From contig CP150560.1 in NCBI GenBank assembly GCA_049487715.1, forward strand, positions 1 through 64,000: a stretch of 64,000 nucleotides of DNA. The letters run 5' to 3'. A model generated the notes under the pieces. It made no database searches. It had not been told where the DNA came from and worked only from the letters and a program-made list of their open reading frames with translations. Numbering within the stretch: position 1 is the stretch's first letter; the number at the start of each line of letters is the position of its first letter. This DNA is from Pycnococcus provasolii. Taxonomy: Eukaryota; Chlorophyta; Pseudoscourfieldiophyceae; Pseudoscourfieldiales. Positions 38,051 to 47,645 of this stretch are shown here, piece by piece. The position numbers and the translations under genes were made by a program.

Positions 38051-41000
38051 ATGAAGAACCTTGTGCCTAGCCGCTTCCTATGGCGACTCCTCGAAGTCGC
38101 GGCGTGGGGGCCACTCGGACCCGTCGCGGCAGACGGGATGCGCAGAGCAGCGAGGGCCGTCGGAAAGAAGGGACTCGCACAGGCAACGAAGCAACTCGCA
38201 CGCGCGATCGTCAGAAGAAGAAGACTTGCCGTATGCCTAGCACTGTGCCACGCGCACGCGACGTTCCGAAGGAGAAGAAGGTGGCGGCGAATCGCGTACG
38301 GTCAGCTCATGCGAGACATCAACCGAGGCGACTTGGAGGCCGTCATCAGCGCGAATAACCCGAGTGGAAAGGCGAAAAACGACTTCACCAGCATGTTTCG
38401 ATGGCTTCCCATGGAAGAACAGCATATCCAGATGCGATGGATGAACACCGTCGCCCTTAAACTATGGCAGCTCGCAGAAAGCACGATTGACGATATCGTA
38501 ATCAACAGACTCGACCCACTGCTCGAGAACTTGAAGTTGCCAAGGGGTGTTTCGCATATTGGCATTGACACAATAAGTCTCGGACGTATCCCACCGACGA
38601 TTACGCGTGGCGCGATTATCAGCGCTGCACGCTTTCGTGACGGACTTGTGATGGACTTGGACATAAACTGGGAGGGTGAGGCAGATGTGATCATATCCGT
38701 GAGCGGACCTGCTATCAATGCTGGTCTGCAGCCCCTTGCAGTGTCATTGGATGACCTGAAAATCAAGGGAACGCTGCGCATCGTTATGGACCACTATGTT
38801 GACCTCGCTCCCTTCTTCCACTGCGCGAAAGTCATGTTCATGACAACGCCTGTCATCACGTATAGCATCGGCGTTCAAGCCATCAGCGGTTTCGGGTCGA
38901 TGAGCATAGACTCTGTGCCTGGGCTGGGGAGCACGCTCAGGAACATCGTCAAAACGCTGATGGTGGAGTCACTCGTCCTCCCGAATCACGTCACGCTGCC
39001 GATGCGAAAGTCAAAAATTCTCAAGCCAATGATTCCTCCATCGGCACCGCCGTCACATCAAGTCAGTCAGGAGGAAGAGACTGACGCAACGAGCGAAATT
39101 TCCAACCAATCTTCGACGAAGGAGAAGAAGAAGGAGAAGAAGAAGAAGAAAAAGAAAAAGCTTAGCAAGAACGTGCTCCTGCCCGCTGGAAGGCTCCAGA
39201 TAACGTTGTGCTCCGCGAAGGGCCTGGTGCGCACGGATTATTTTAGCGAAAGTGATCCCTACTGTGTCATCGCAGTCGACGGCAGCACATCAGTCAACAA
39301 TTTCTCCCATCCGTTTCACCGAAACAATTCGACTGGACCTTTGTATCCGTGCAAGGCGCACCCGCGTTGTGCACGATCTTCGATCAAGCACAACAACCAA
39401 AATCCAGTCTGGAACGAGGAGTTTACGTTCGATGTGTACGATCCAAGAAGCGAAGCAGTCTTACTTCAAATTTGTGACAGTGACTTCCTAGGGTTGGGAG
39501 AAGCCACAATTCTTGGACGTGCAACTATGCCCTTGGCGCAGTTCGACGTGAATAAGCATGGCGTCGACGAGAGGACGATTTGGGTACCACTGCACTTATC
39601 CCACGTTGAGAGAAGTAGCATCAGTGGTTCCGCAAGCACGACGGATTTTGCGGGAGAACTTCAACTCAACGTCTCATGGATTCCTTCGGCAGAGCTCTTT
39701 GAAGAGCGCAGATCACTTTGTGACGAAGCTCTTACTTTCATAACTAGGCGCGTCAACAAGCTGGAGTCGCATCACGTGATGCAGAGGGAAATGCGAACCG
39801 TCTTTTCGGATATTGACGGGCACGCCAAGGAGCTTGGGGCGATGCGAACGAATAAGCGAAATCTTTTGTCCCGCGTAAGCTCAACCGTCGCTGAAACGAC
39901 GACGCGTGCGAAGGGAGCACTTCTGTTGGCCAAATCGGGTGAACCAGTGCCATTCCCACCAGGATCTCTAGGCGACTTCTCGAGGCGCGCAAAGCATTCA
40001 TCCTTTCGGCGCTTGATGCGAACTATTCCTTCGTTGGGTTTGCCGCAATTTGCCATAAATCCCAGCGTTGATCGTGGGCGTATACTTAACCAGTACATAG
40101 TTAGTATTTGGCCCGTTTTCGCTGCGCGGGTTATGCACGAATGTGACCTCGGAAACGCCGCAGCTCGGAATGGTGAGCTCTGGAGCCCTTGGCTAGAGGA
40201 GATGCTGCGACCTCGCGTGAATTTATTTCCGGGCACGCTTCCACCATACATCACGGGAGTGAATGTACAAAACCTGGGGAACAGTCGCACAAAGGCATTG
40301 ATGGCTGATTTCCATGTGCGCATAGCGCAGGATGGTTTCATGGGAGCAAGCATAGCGCCCTTCGGACTCGAGGCTTGTCGCATTGGATTTGAGTGGAGCG
40401 AATGCCAGACTGAATTTATGGCACGCGCCACAGCCTCGCCGCTGTTTGCCATCAGTCCTTACTTTGGGGACTTATCCTGCCAGTTGCTTGATCCCAACAT
40501 GTTCTCATGGATCGACTCGTGCTTCACATTGCGTATCCGAGAACCTTTTAGCGCCATGATGCGGACCTTGGTGCACCCACTTCGTGCAGTGCGCGAAGCC
40601 GTAAGCCGCGCTGAACCACCGCCGGATGCTAAGCCAGTGCGAACGCTGTCGTTTCGTCCAATGGATTACATACCTTTCCTTGGATTTGCATTCCACGAGT
40701 ATTGCCGCCGCATGGCGCGCGCCACAGCGGGCTACCCCAACACCACGGACTTTCACTTTGTTGACCTGGAACATCGTGCGGTGGCAAGCCACCTCGATCT
40801 CTCTATGGTGGCTAGTGGCACGGCGACATTGAGTGTGTTGGGTGTGCGTGGACTAAGCAGAGTGATGCCCGCAGATGACAGCAAAGTACGAAACTTAAAC
40901 TTGAGGCTAACGGTGGAAGCTGGATGCCCCATAACACGCCGGCTCAGCTACAACAGCCGCACGCTGCAAATGCAGACGGTCCATTTGGATCATGCTGGGA

Positions 41001-42652
41001 ATGCATCGATGAATGGCGATGAGCTGATCGCGGCTGTCTACTCCAAAAGCTCTTCCCTGCATATTGCCGTTGGTCTGTATGAAGGCGATGATGAAGTTAT
41101 TTCTCCTGTATCGCGCGATAACCGTAGAGAGGCAGAGGCGGAACAGCCCTTTGATGTGACGACTCTGGATGGTTACAATATACACAAAATACGAGCTCTT
41201 GGCGAGACGGAGAGATCCAAGCCGCCCATATCTGACGTCGAAAGAAAGCAAGCGAGGAGAACCTTGGCTCGCATCCGCCATCTATATTACGGAAGATTTT
41301 CTGAAGATCATGTGGCTAAGAAGCTGCCAAAGTACAATAGTAGTAAGGATGGTGCGAAGAAGAAAAAGAAAAGCCTGTCGACGCTGATTTATAGACTTGT
41401 CTTCAAACGTCTGCGCCCAATCTATCTTGGTGACAAGACGAGAGCCGAGCTGAACAGAATAGATGGCGAAAACGCGTCTTCTCTGCGAGCGTCGAGGGCA
41501 GATCACATGAACGAGGAATCGGCGGCTGTGATTTTGCAGTCAGCTTGGAGAAGAAAGCAGGCTCACGCGGAAGTAGCGGCAAAGCGTAGTTGGCATCACC
41601 GAAGAGTCTTTGCTGCGACCATGATCCAGGCATGGTGGCGCGGTCTTGTCACACGGAGAAAGCTTGAAAATAAGGGGCTCCTGCGTGCTGGCGGAAATTC
41701 AAAAGGGAGCTCTGGCAAAGTTATGCAGCAGTGTGCCACTTGTTCTGATGCAGTAAGTCGTCAAAGTAGAGCACGTGCTCGCATTTCCACCAGACGTGCA
41801 CCGGAAGAGCAAGTACTTCACGAGGTTGGTCAAATGGGTCGAAAGCTTGTTGGTCTTGCGTACATTGATGCCGCTGAGATTGCTGCCGAGGTGGCAGATG
41901 GTATCGCAAAACGTGACGGTGCTCATGCTGATGTGGATGACCTGAGCAAGCTTGTGTCATCTGACGCGAAGTGCCTGCGAGCACGTGCGTGGGTTCCGCT
42001 GGATGGCCTTTCGCACGCACAGCCTGCAGATGCACCAGTTCCCATGTGCCTGGTGGAAGTACGCCTCGCACGTTTTAGCAATGTTGAGTCAGCTCACAAT
42101 CGACAGGCGTCGGAAGGTTCAGATGGCACCAGTTCCTTGCGTAAGCCGGTGCCATCTGGAAATTCGTCGGTAGCATCTCTTACTCATCTAATGCCTAGAA
42201 CGTGCATGGGCTGCGTCTTTGTGGAATTGCTATCATGTGATAACCTAGCAACGCGTCGAAATTTGATGAGCAAGATTGAAGTTGAGATTGGGTCACGCTC
42301 ACGTCGCACGGCGCGTTCAAAGGGTCGCTCCTATTTCATCGGAGAACTTTTCCTATTCCCAGCAACACGCTACCATCGAGATCGCGACGAGTATATCATT
42401 GTGCGAGCGTCAGAATGGGTGCCTGCTTGGAGGCGATTTCGTAGCACAACTCTGGGCGAGGGTCAAATCAAGTTGAGCGAGGTGTTGGCTGTCGGGCAGC
42501 TGCGAAAGAAAGTCCACCTGATTGGCGGCCGACACGGGCACACGGGGTCTGTCGATGTGCAGCTTACGTGGAGAGAACATACCGACTTTTTCATGTCGTC
42601 GAAGCAGGATAACAACAATGCTGTCACGCACATCTTCAGCGGCACTACATAG
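38051..42652 (+). CDS. Large SMP-C2-IQ lipid-transfer-like protein
   Basis: A 1,533-aa protein with an E-Syt/tricalbin-like core. An Arg-rich N-terminus (RRRRLAVCLALC, RRRRRWRR) precedes an SMP lipid-binding domain at about residues 115-320 (WMNTVALKLWQL, INRLDPLLENLKLPRG, IPPTITRG, LDINWEGEADVIISV). A Lys/Glu linker follows, then a C2 domain at about 378-516 (LQITLCSAKGLVRTDYFSES, DPYCVI, NPVWNEEFTFDVYD). A second SMP-like block lies at about 676-850 (SIWPVFAARVMHECD, LPPYITGVNVQNLGNSRTKA). C2-like segments around 916-1016 and 1383-1503 are weaker. Two IQ motifs at about 1153-1206 (AAVILQSAWRRKQAHAE, ATMIQAWWRGLVTRRK) could bind calmodulin. E-Syts act at ER-plasma membrane contacts; location here is inferred. 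Convergent with the bromodomain gene. Confidence 0.82.
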   Translation: MKNLVPSRFLWRLLEVAAWGPLGPVAADGMRRAARAVGKKGLAQATKQLARAIVRRRRLAVCLALCHAHATFRRRRRWRRIAYGQLMRDINRGDLEAVISANNPSGKAKNDFTSMFRWLPMEEQHIQMRWMNTVALKLWQLAESTIDDIVINRLDPLLENLKLPRGVSHIGIDTISLGRIPPTITRGAIISAARFRDGLVMDLDINWEGEADVIISVSGPAINAGLQPLAVSLDDLKIKGTLRIVMDHYVDLAPFFHCAKVMFMTTPVITYSIGVQAISGFGSMSIDSVPGLGSTLRNIVKTLMVESLVLPNHVTLPMRKSKILKPMIPPSAPPSHQVSQEEETDATSEISNQSSTKEKKKEKKKKKKKKLSKNVLLPAGRLQITLCSAKGLVRTDYFSESDPYCVIAVDGSTSVNNFSHPFHRNNSTGPLYPCKAHPRCARSSIKHNNQNPVWNEEFTFDVYDPRSEAVLLQICDSDFLGLGEATILGRATMPLAQFDVNKHGVDERTIWVPLHLSHVERSSISGSASTTDFAGELQLNVSWIPSAELFEERRSLCDEALTFITRRVNKLESHHVMQREMRTVFSDIDGHAKELGAMRTNKRNLLSRVSSTVAETTTRAKGALLLAKSGEPVPFPPGSLGDFSRRAKHSSFRRLMRTIPSLGLPQFAINPSVDRGRILNQYIVSIWPVFAARVMHECDLGNAAARNGELWSPWLEEMLRPRVNLFPGTLPPYITGVNVQNLGNSRTKALMADFHVRIAQDGFMGASIAPFGLEACRIGFEWSECQTEFMARATASPLFAISPYFGDLSCQLLDPNMFSWIDSCFTLRIREPFSAMMRTLVHPLRAVREAVSRAEPPPDAKPVRTLSFRPMDYIPFLGFAFHEYCRRMARATAGYPNTTDFHFVDLEHRAVASHLDLSMVASGTATLSVLGVRGLSRVMPADDSKVRNLNLRLTVEAGCPITRRLSYNSRTLQMQTVHLDHAGNASMNGDELIAAVYSKSSSLHIAVGLYEGDDEVISPVSRDNRREAEAEQPFDVTTLDGYNIHKIRALGETERSKPPISDVERKQARRTLARIRHLYYGRFSEDHVAKKLPKYNSSKDGAKKKKKSLSTLIYRLVFKRLRPIYLGDKTRAELNRIDGENASSLRASRADHMNEESAAVILQSAWRRKQAHAEVAAKRSWHHRRVFAATMIQAWWRGLVTRRKLENKGLLRAGGNSKGSSGKVMQQCATCSDAVSRQSRARARISTRRAPEEQVLHEVGQMGRKLVGLAYIDAAEIAAEVADGIAKRDGAHADVDDLSKLVSSDAKCLRARAWVPLDGLSHAQPADAPVPMCLVEVRLARFSNVESAHNRQASEGSDGTSSLRKPVPSGNSSVASLTHLMPRTCMGCVFVELLSCDNLATRRNLMSKIEVEIGSRSRRTARSKGRSYFIGELFLFPATRYHRDRDEYIIVRASEWVPAWRRFRSTTLGEGQIKLSEVLAVGQLRKKVHLIGGRHGHTGSVDVQLTWREHTDFFMSSKQDNNNAVTHIFSGTT

Positions 42653-42749
42653 AAGAACTAGTAATAATAATAACTATAGTAATTTGTGATCTTAGATTAT
42701 TTACAAAATTCCGATTAGGCTTAGGGTCACCTGAATCACCTGCGCCATG

Positions 42750-42858
42750 AACAAAAACGCGAAGTGAATGGCGCCGGTGAATGGGCTGAATGGTGAATGG
42801 TGTGAATGGACGACCGCTGGACAGAGTAAAGTACACTTCATTACTGAATGAACGATCT
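42750..42858 (-). repeat. Dispersed 3'-end element, copy B
   Basis: Homologous over its whole length to copy A (12,930-13,044), with about 85% identity by eye and a 6-bp indel. It overlaps the end of the bromodomain CDS: the element itself encodes the last residues RSFIQ and the stop. In copy A the same RSFIQ-stop triplets exist out of frame after the phosphorylase stop. This favours insertion of a dispersed unit that replaced the original C-terminus here. Confidence 0.8.
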
Positions 42859-44256
42859 CAGTCCGAGCCAATCGAGACTTTCGCCGCCCTCTTCGAAAAG
42901 ACGAGTAAGCGCGTCGAGACGAACGAGCGCGACGTCATTCGCATCGTCCAAGCTAGTCGCGCCATCCGCACGCAAGACTGCTTGAACGACGTCGGCAGGT
43001 AGGCTTGAAGACGCCTTACGGCAGATCTCAGCTCGTCGCTCCGGCTCATGTTCGGGAATATCCTCGTGTGCCGATGCTCGCAGAGACGAAAGCTCTCGCC
43101 TCGCCTTTGCAAGGCTTAAAGCCACGCGGGTGCACCAAGCATCAGCGTCTTGCATGGCACTCTGCGCCTCGATGATTGCAAGGCGGCGAACAAGAGCCGC
43201 CTCCTCGCTTGCCACCTCCGCAGCCTCCGCCTCGAGCTTCTCCTTCACGGAGGACCATCCCTCCTCGAAACGCTCCCACAGAGCCTCTGCCATCGCCCGC
43301 ACATCCGTGCCAGTTGGGTTATACGCGACTGCGTTGCGAAATGTGAGCCGCACGTCGCTCGCGAACAGCCACGGGTCGCTGTCATACATGCCTTGCTCGA
43401 GACGGCTTCGCACCGTGCCTAGGTCCATCGGGTGCGTGACAATCGTGTGGTAGTCCTCCAGTCCGTGCTTTTCCGCGTCCACGGGTATGTTGAACGGTGG
43501 TGCGAAGCGGTGCGTTTGAATGCGTCGAAGCAGCCCCTCGACGTGCCTTTCCATGAGATTTTTCGACCGCTTCGCGCGGTTCGCCGTCACGCGCGCGCGC
43601 ACGGCGTCCGCGGACAGGTGCACAGGACCAAGGCTGGGGTGAAACGCCGCGGCATCCGTCTCGGCGCCGTCGGCGTTTCTCGCGAACGGCACGACGGCTC
43701 GTCGGTAGGCTGCAGCGTGTTTCGCCTCTGGCACGAGCTTTCTGATCTGCGCGGCGATTGCTGTTATGCGCCTTCGCGAATTCCTCCGTTCCTCACGTGC
43801 AGCAGCGTCTTCCTCGGCACGCGCGCGTTTCGCCGGCAGTCTGTTGGTGGCGTCAGGTGGAGAAGCTGCTGCCGGCGACGCGGTCATGGCTGTGGTTGTC
43901 ACAATCATGGTTGGCGGTGGCGGTGGGTGTGTCTTCACAGAGATGGGCACGCCACCCACGGGCACCATGGGAACGCCGACGGGCATCATGGGAATGCCGA
44001 CGGGCATCATGGGCACGCCGACGTCGGGCATGCCCGGTTCATCGGAGTCCGACGACTCCCCTGAGTCCTCCTCCTCTGAGGAGTCGTCATCCGACTCCCC
44101 ATCCACCACGCCCTGGCCACCCCCAACCACCACGGGACCCGGAGGAGCGTGGTTATCATTATCGTTATTAAGACACCCATGGATCATGTCTTCCATCTCT
44201 TCTTCTTCTTCTGACGACGACGAGTCGGAGTCGGAGTCCGAGGAGGAGGAGGACAT
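42841..44256 (-). CDS. Bromodomain protein with acidic N-terminus
   Basis: A 471-aa protein. The bromodomain at about residues 230-345 has RIQTHRFAPPFNIPVDAEKH, HPMDLGTVRSRLEQGMYD, and FRNAVAYNPTGTDVRAMAEA with the acetyl-lysine-binding Asn in AYNP. The N-terminus is a Ser/Asp/Glu run (SSSSSDSDSDSSSSEEEEE), followed by tandem MMPVGIP/MMPVGVP repeats and an Arg-rich stretch (RREERRNSRRRI). This single-bromodomain layout resembles plant/algal GTE-type factors, although an ET domain is not clear. The last five residues derive from the dispersed 3'-end element. The Mutator-like element sits 226 bp upstream of the start codon. Confidence 0.88.
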   Translation of the reverse strand: MSSSSSDSDSDSSSSEEEEEMEDMIHGCLNNDNDNHAPPGPVVVGGGQGVVDGESDDDSSEEEDSGESSDSDEPGMPDVGVPMMPVGIPMMPVGVPMVPVGGVPISVKTHPPPPPTMIVTTTAMTASPAAASPPDATNRLPAKRARAEEDAAAREERRNSRRRITAIAAQIRKLVPEAKHAAAYRRAVVPFARNADGAETDAAAFHPSLGPVHLSADAVRARVTANRAKRSKNLMERHVEGLLRRIQTHRFAPPFNIPVDAEKHGLEDYHTIVTHPMDLGTVRSRLEQGMYDSDPWLFASDVRLTFRNAVAYNPTGTDVRAMAEALWERFEEGWSSVKEKLEAEAAEVASEEAALVRRLAIIEAQSAMQDADAWCTRVALSLAKARRELSSLRASAHEDIPEHEPERRAEICRKASSSLPADVVQAVLRADGATSLDDANDVALVRLDALTRLFEEGGESLDWLGLRSFIQ

Positions 44257-44403
44257 GGGCAGAGCACCTCGAGACGAATGGTGGGAACTTCGACTGCCCC
44301 TCCCCGGGGAGTTCCGGGGGGACGGGAAGGAACGAATTAACCTGTTCGACCTGTTTGAGAGATGCCGTTTTGCCGAGCCAGAGGGGGCTACTAGAATGAT
44401 GGG

Positions 44404-44420
44404 AACCCTAACCCTAAACT
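44404..44420 (-). promoter_or_regulatory. Telomere-like tract upstream of bromodomain gene
   Basis: AACCCTAACCCTAAAC lies about 150 bp upstream of the bromodomain start codon and 60 bp before the transposon insertion, so it predates or is independent of the transposon. Confidence 0.5.
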
Positions 44421-44473
44421 TTAATCAGGCGTTCACGGTTCAGCAGGGTTGGGTTCTACTTCCTACCCGGTCT

Positions 44474-44482
44474 GCTCTACCC
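44474..44482. repeat. Target-site duplication, left (GCTCTACCC)
   Basis: The nine bases GCTCTACCC directly precede the left terminal inverted repeat and are repeated exactly at 51,355-51,363 after the right one. Nine base pairs is the typical duplication of Mutator-like elements. Confidence 0.93.
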
Positions 44483-44659
44483 CGGTTTATTCATCGTTCC
44501 CCGGGGGAACGTCCCCCAGGGGAACGTTCCCCCGGGGAACGAGTTTGGTTTTCCCAGAACTCGTCCCCCAGGGGGACGTTCCCCCGGGGAACCGTTCCCC
44601 CAGGTTCCCCGGGCAGTCCCCGTCGCAACCCGATTCGGTAGGTTCCTATCCCCTTTGCA
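44483..44659 (+). repeat. MULE left terminal inverted repeat
   Basis: It begins CGGTTTATTCATCG and ends near TTCCTATCCCCTTTGCA. The body is a cascade of short palindromes such as GTTCCCCGGGGGAAC, GTTCCCCCGGGGAAC and CGTCCCCCAGGGGGACG, so the repeat could itself fold into cruciforms or present many half-sites to the transposase. Confidence 0.94.
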
Positions 44660-46211
44660 ATTCAAACAATGCCGGGCGCAGGTCGGCGCGCTGCGCCGGC
44701 CTCGCGCGGCTCTGACTCCTGAGGTCGCGTTCGTCACGGCGCCCGCCACCACCGACCACTTTCCACCACCAACACCACCTTCGTCGTCGCAGCTTTCGGA
44801 CATTACGAACACCAATGTACGGCTTCCGCCCCTGAATAGGAAGAAAATCTCCGTGACGAGCGGGCCGTGCTAACCTTCTCTTTCGCGACAAGTTTACAAA
44901 GACGGTCATCCGCTCCTGCAACTCACGAGTCCAGCTCAACCCGGCGATAGATTCGCAGCTCCACTCTCCACCAGGTTGTGGGGGTTTTGTACAGCTGGGG
45001 GAAAGAAAAGGTGCAGGGAACACCCGAGCAAGCAAGCAGAAAGTAGAGTTCAGAACAACTAGTAATAGAGTGAGGAGGATAAGAGAGGTGAGAAGCTTCT
45101 CGATCACCTCGAGGTTCTCGGAATCCCTACAATCAAAGACTTCACCTCGACTCAGGAATTCAGGGGTTACCGAAGTGCTCGATCACGCAAGCACGGCGTA
45201 CCTTGATGAGAGAGTTTTTTACGTCACGCGCCTCAATAATCTAAGCGGTTCGGAATGTCCTCTCCCCGTGCATCACGGCGAAGACAGTCCGGAGATGTCC
45301 ACCGGTGCTCGCGGCGGCAGGCGGGAGAAGAAGCGATTGCCCGGGGAAATCACGGCCCGCGGCAGGTAAAACCCTAGAAGTAAGTTTCAAGCGGGTAAAC
45401 AGAAATTGCGACGAGCAACTTGGAGAAGGCGTAGATAATGGGACGAGACCGCGACCGAGTTTTCCGACTGACCGCGCGAAGGCGGCGAGGGCCCACAAAC
45501 GAGATTTGCCACCACTTACGTCCCCAGTCACGCAATTGCCGTATGATATTAGGTCTCCGCGAGGACGGAGACACCAGAGGAGCCGGAGTGGAGGTGGTGA
45601 ATTGTATAATCAAATATGTAATTGTTGCTAAATTATTATCCCTACAATCCTATTTAAGTGAACATGTTGTGATACATTGAATTGAATTCATGTACAGAGA
45701 CAACCGTGTGTTCTAGAAGCATTCGGATTGTGTTACTCATGATTTCGCCTCCCTCCAGCCTTCGGTGCCTCCTCTTGCGCGAATATCACTTCTTGGGAAT
45801 GTAGGAAGCTGGCTGGTACGTTTCGTCCATTTTTGAGCAGTTTGTAAATCTCGTTAAACGTGTCGAGCCTGTCTCGTAGTACATGTGTGCTTCTTCATTC
45901 AGCGGTTGCCGGTGAGATGATGAATCCACGCTCTTCGCGTGGTCTCAGCACTCTTGAGGATATGAGCTTACGGCATGTTCTTCAAGATTTCATCTTGTCC
46001 ATGTACAATCCCTGCCTTGCCGTTGGTCCCTCAAATCCATAATTTCCCGGAACGAGCTGGCGAGCCTTCTCACGTCGTACGTCCTCGACGCATTCTTCCA
46101 CGCCACCGCGCTGTCATTACCAACTAGAGATTTAGTCTCTTCACAAACTCCTCAAGACGGTAGTCATATCCTTCACCGCCGTCGCTGAAGTATTTGTCCG
46201 TCTTGAACAAC

Positions 46212-46490
46212 CTAGCTCATCCCGGACTCCCTCAAGCGCTCTTCCAGAGCGGTTATACGCTCATTCAATGCGCAGTTCTCAGCCTCGAGCGTGCAATTGG
46301 CATCTCGCACGCGCTGGTACTCTCGCTGCAGCTCGCGCACGTCACGTACGGTCGGCTGCGGAACGGCAGACGACATGAAAGTGAAGTCCCGACCGTTGGG
46401 GACATTCAAGGAATCTGCTTTCCCGGGATACCCGAATGGATTCCCGAATGTCCGAATCCATTTGGCGAATTTGGATTCATTTTGGGACAT
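46212..46490 (-). CDS. Short coiled-coil ORF inside the MULE
   Basis: A 92-aa ORF starting at ATG 46,490. Its second half is a convincing leucine/arginine heptad pattern (VRELQREYQRVRDANC, LEAENCALNERITALEERLR). The first half (SKFAKWIRTFGNPFGYPG) has an unusual Gly/Pro composition and lies over a repetitive CCCGAATGGATTCCCGAATG stretch. Frames continue as decayed coding sequence beyond the stop. Probably the remnant of a captured or older transposon gene. Function unknown. Confidence 0.35.
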   Translation of the reverse strand: MSQNESKFAKWIRTFGNPFGYPGKADSLNVPNGRDFTFMSSAVPQPTVRDVRELQREYQRVRDANCTLEAENCALNERITALEERLRESGMS

Positions 46491-47389
46491 TCAGGATGAG
46501 AACCATGACATATCCCTCCCCCGTCGACTTGAATATCAATAGTACACGTGGTATTTCCACTCCGATTTCTCCAAACCTCCCCGTCACGTGATTAGACCTC
46601 CCCGTCACGCGATTAGACCTCCCCGTCACGCGATCACGCCCCCCAACCTATCTCTGGTTTGGGGCAGCATCTGCCCTCCCTCAGGCAGAATCTCGGCCCG
46701 CGTTCTTATAGGTAGGGGATTCGTACCACAGGGGAAGTGGCGGATCTCTTCCTCGTTGGACCTAACATTTTCGTCCATGAGGGAAGCGATAGTGGAAATT
46801 AAAAAAAAAAGGAAATCACCAAAAAAGAAAGAAAGAAAGAAAGACCACCTTCTTAGGTTGTCTCATAGGCCCCATACCCTTGTAGGTACAGGGTTAGAGT
46901 GGCGTAGGCTCCTCTCTCCCTTTCTCCTCTCTCCCTCTCTCCTCTCTCCCTTTCTCCTCCCCTTTTCAGCTCGCATTCTCACCTCTTCATTTCGTTTCCG
47001 CCGTCTGTCGGTGGCGCCTGTGTGTGTGCGCCTGTCTGTGCGCCTGTGTCTGTGTCGCCGCCCAGCAGCTCGCATGCCGCCTCGCACGAAGCCGGCGCCG
47101 GCCGCATCCGCAGGTGCGGGAGGAGAAAGCGGAAGTGGAGCAGGGCGGCGAAGAAGAAGCGAATGTTGCGCACGATGGCGGAGTAAGCTAAAGAATGACG
47201 CGGCGGAGCGACGCGACATGACGCGTCGCTCGTCGGACCGGTGTGAGCAAAGCGCGACGTCAGCAAGAGTGAGAGGTACGAACGCGTCTTCAAGCCAGTG
47301 TCGACGAAAACGACGCGCACCGTCAACACGGTAAGAGCGGAAAAGCAAACAAGAATAATTCGATTGGCGACGAGGAAACTTTAACGCGA

Positions 47390-47640
47390 GTGAAGGATGG
47401 ACGCCTTGGCGACGTTCTCGTGCTCTTCTACATTGCCAACGCACATGCGAGCGACGCGACACTCGCGGCGGTCGAGGAGGCGGCGTCCCGACTCGAGGGA
47501 AATGTCGTCACACTCGCCATTGACTGCTCGTCCGAGCTCAACTCTGGACTGTGCCGTGACCACGGCGTCGCGGGACATGCGTCGGAAGATGACGTGACCG
47601 ATATCAAGCTCGAAACGGTGCGTTACCAAGGGTTGGCAGT
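47390..47640 (+). pseudogene. Thioredoxin/PDI-like gene fragment in the MULE
   Basis: The plus-strand frame reads GRLGDVLVLFYIANAHASDA, then AAVEEAASRLEGNVVTLAID and CSSELNSGLCRDHGVAGH. This follows the order of a thioredoxin-like domain: LVLFY strand, an acidic helix, a VTLAIDC strand, and an LCxxxGVxG turn. The CxxC active site is replaced by NAHASD. There is no ATG for this frame near its 5' end (the codon at 47,390 is GTG) and the frame passes into the transposase's antisense. Upstream, AKRDVSKSERYERVFKPVST and a GTAAGA donor-like site at 47,331 suggest an upstream exon. Best read as captured host sequence; the parent gene is not seen here. Confidence 0.45.
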
Positions 47641-47645
47641 CACAT

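Larger units (their letters stand above)
44660..47645. other. MULE interior without an intact gene
   Basis: About 3 kb between the left repeat and the transposase stop. It contains: a 92-codon coiled-coil ORF (46,490..46,212, -); patches downstream of it on the minus strand that read like decayed coding sequence (for example DKYFSDGGEGYDYRLEEFVK near 46,150-46,210 and a patch near 46,010-46,120) in shifting frames; the subtelomere-shared module at 46,657-46,923; repeated CCCCGTCACGCGAT words at 46,575-46,640; and a thioredoxin-like fragment on plus near 47,390-47,640. This is what a gene-capturing MULE looks like, but parent genes are not in this window. Confidence 0.6.

Noticed and set aside
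46588-47334. 248-codon plus-strand frame inside the MULE as a gene
   Set aside because: Its first third is the dispersed subtelomeric module with a GAAA microsatellite and a poly-A run; the remainder is Arg/Ser-rich without a domain, so it was folded into the description of the MULE interior.
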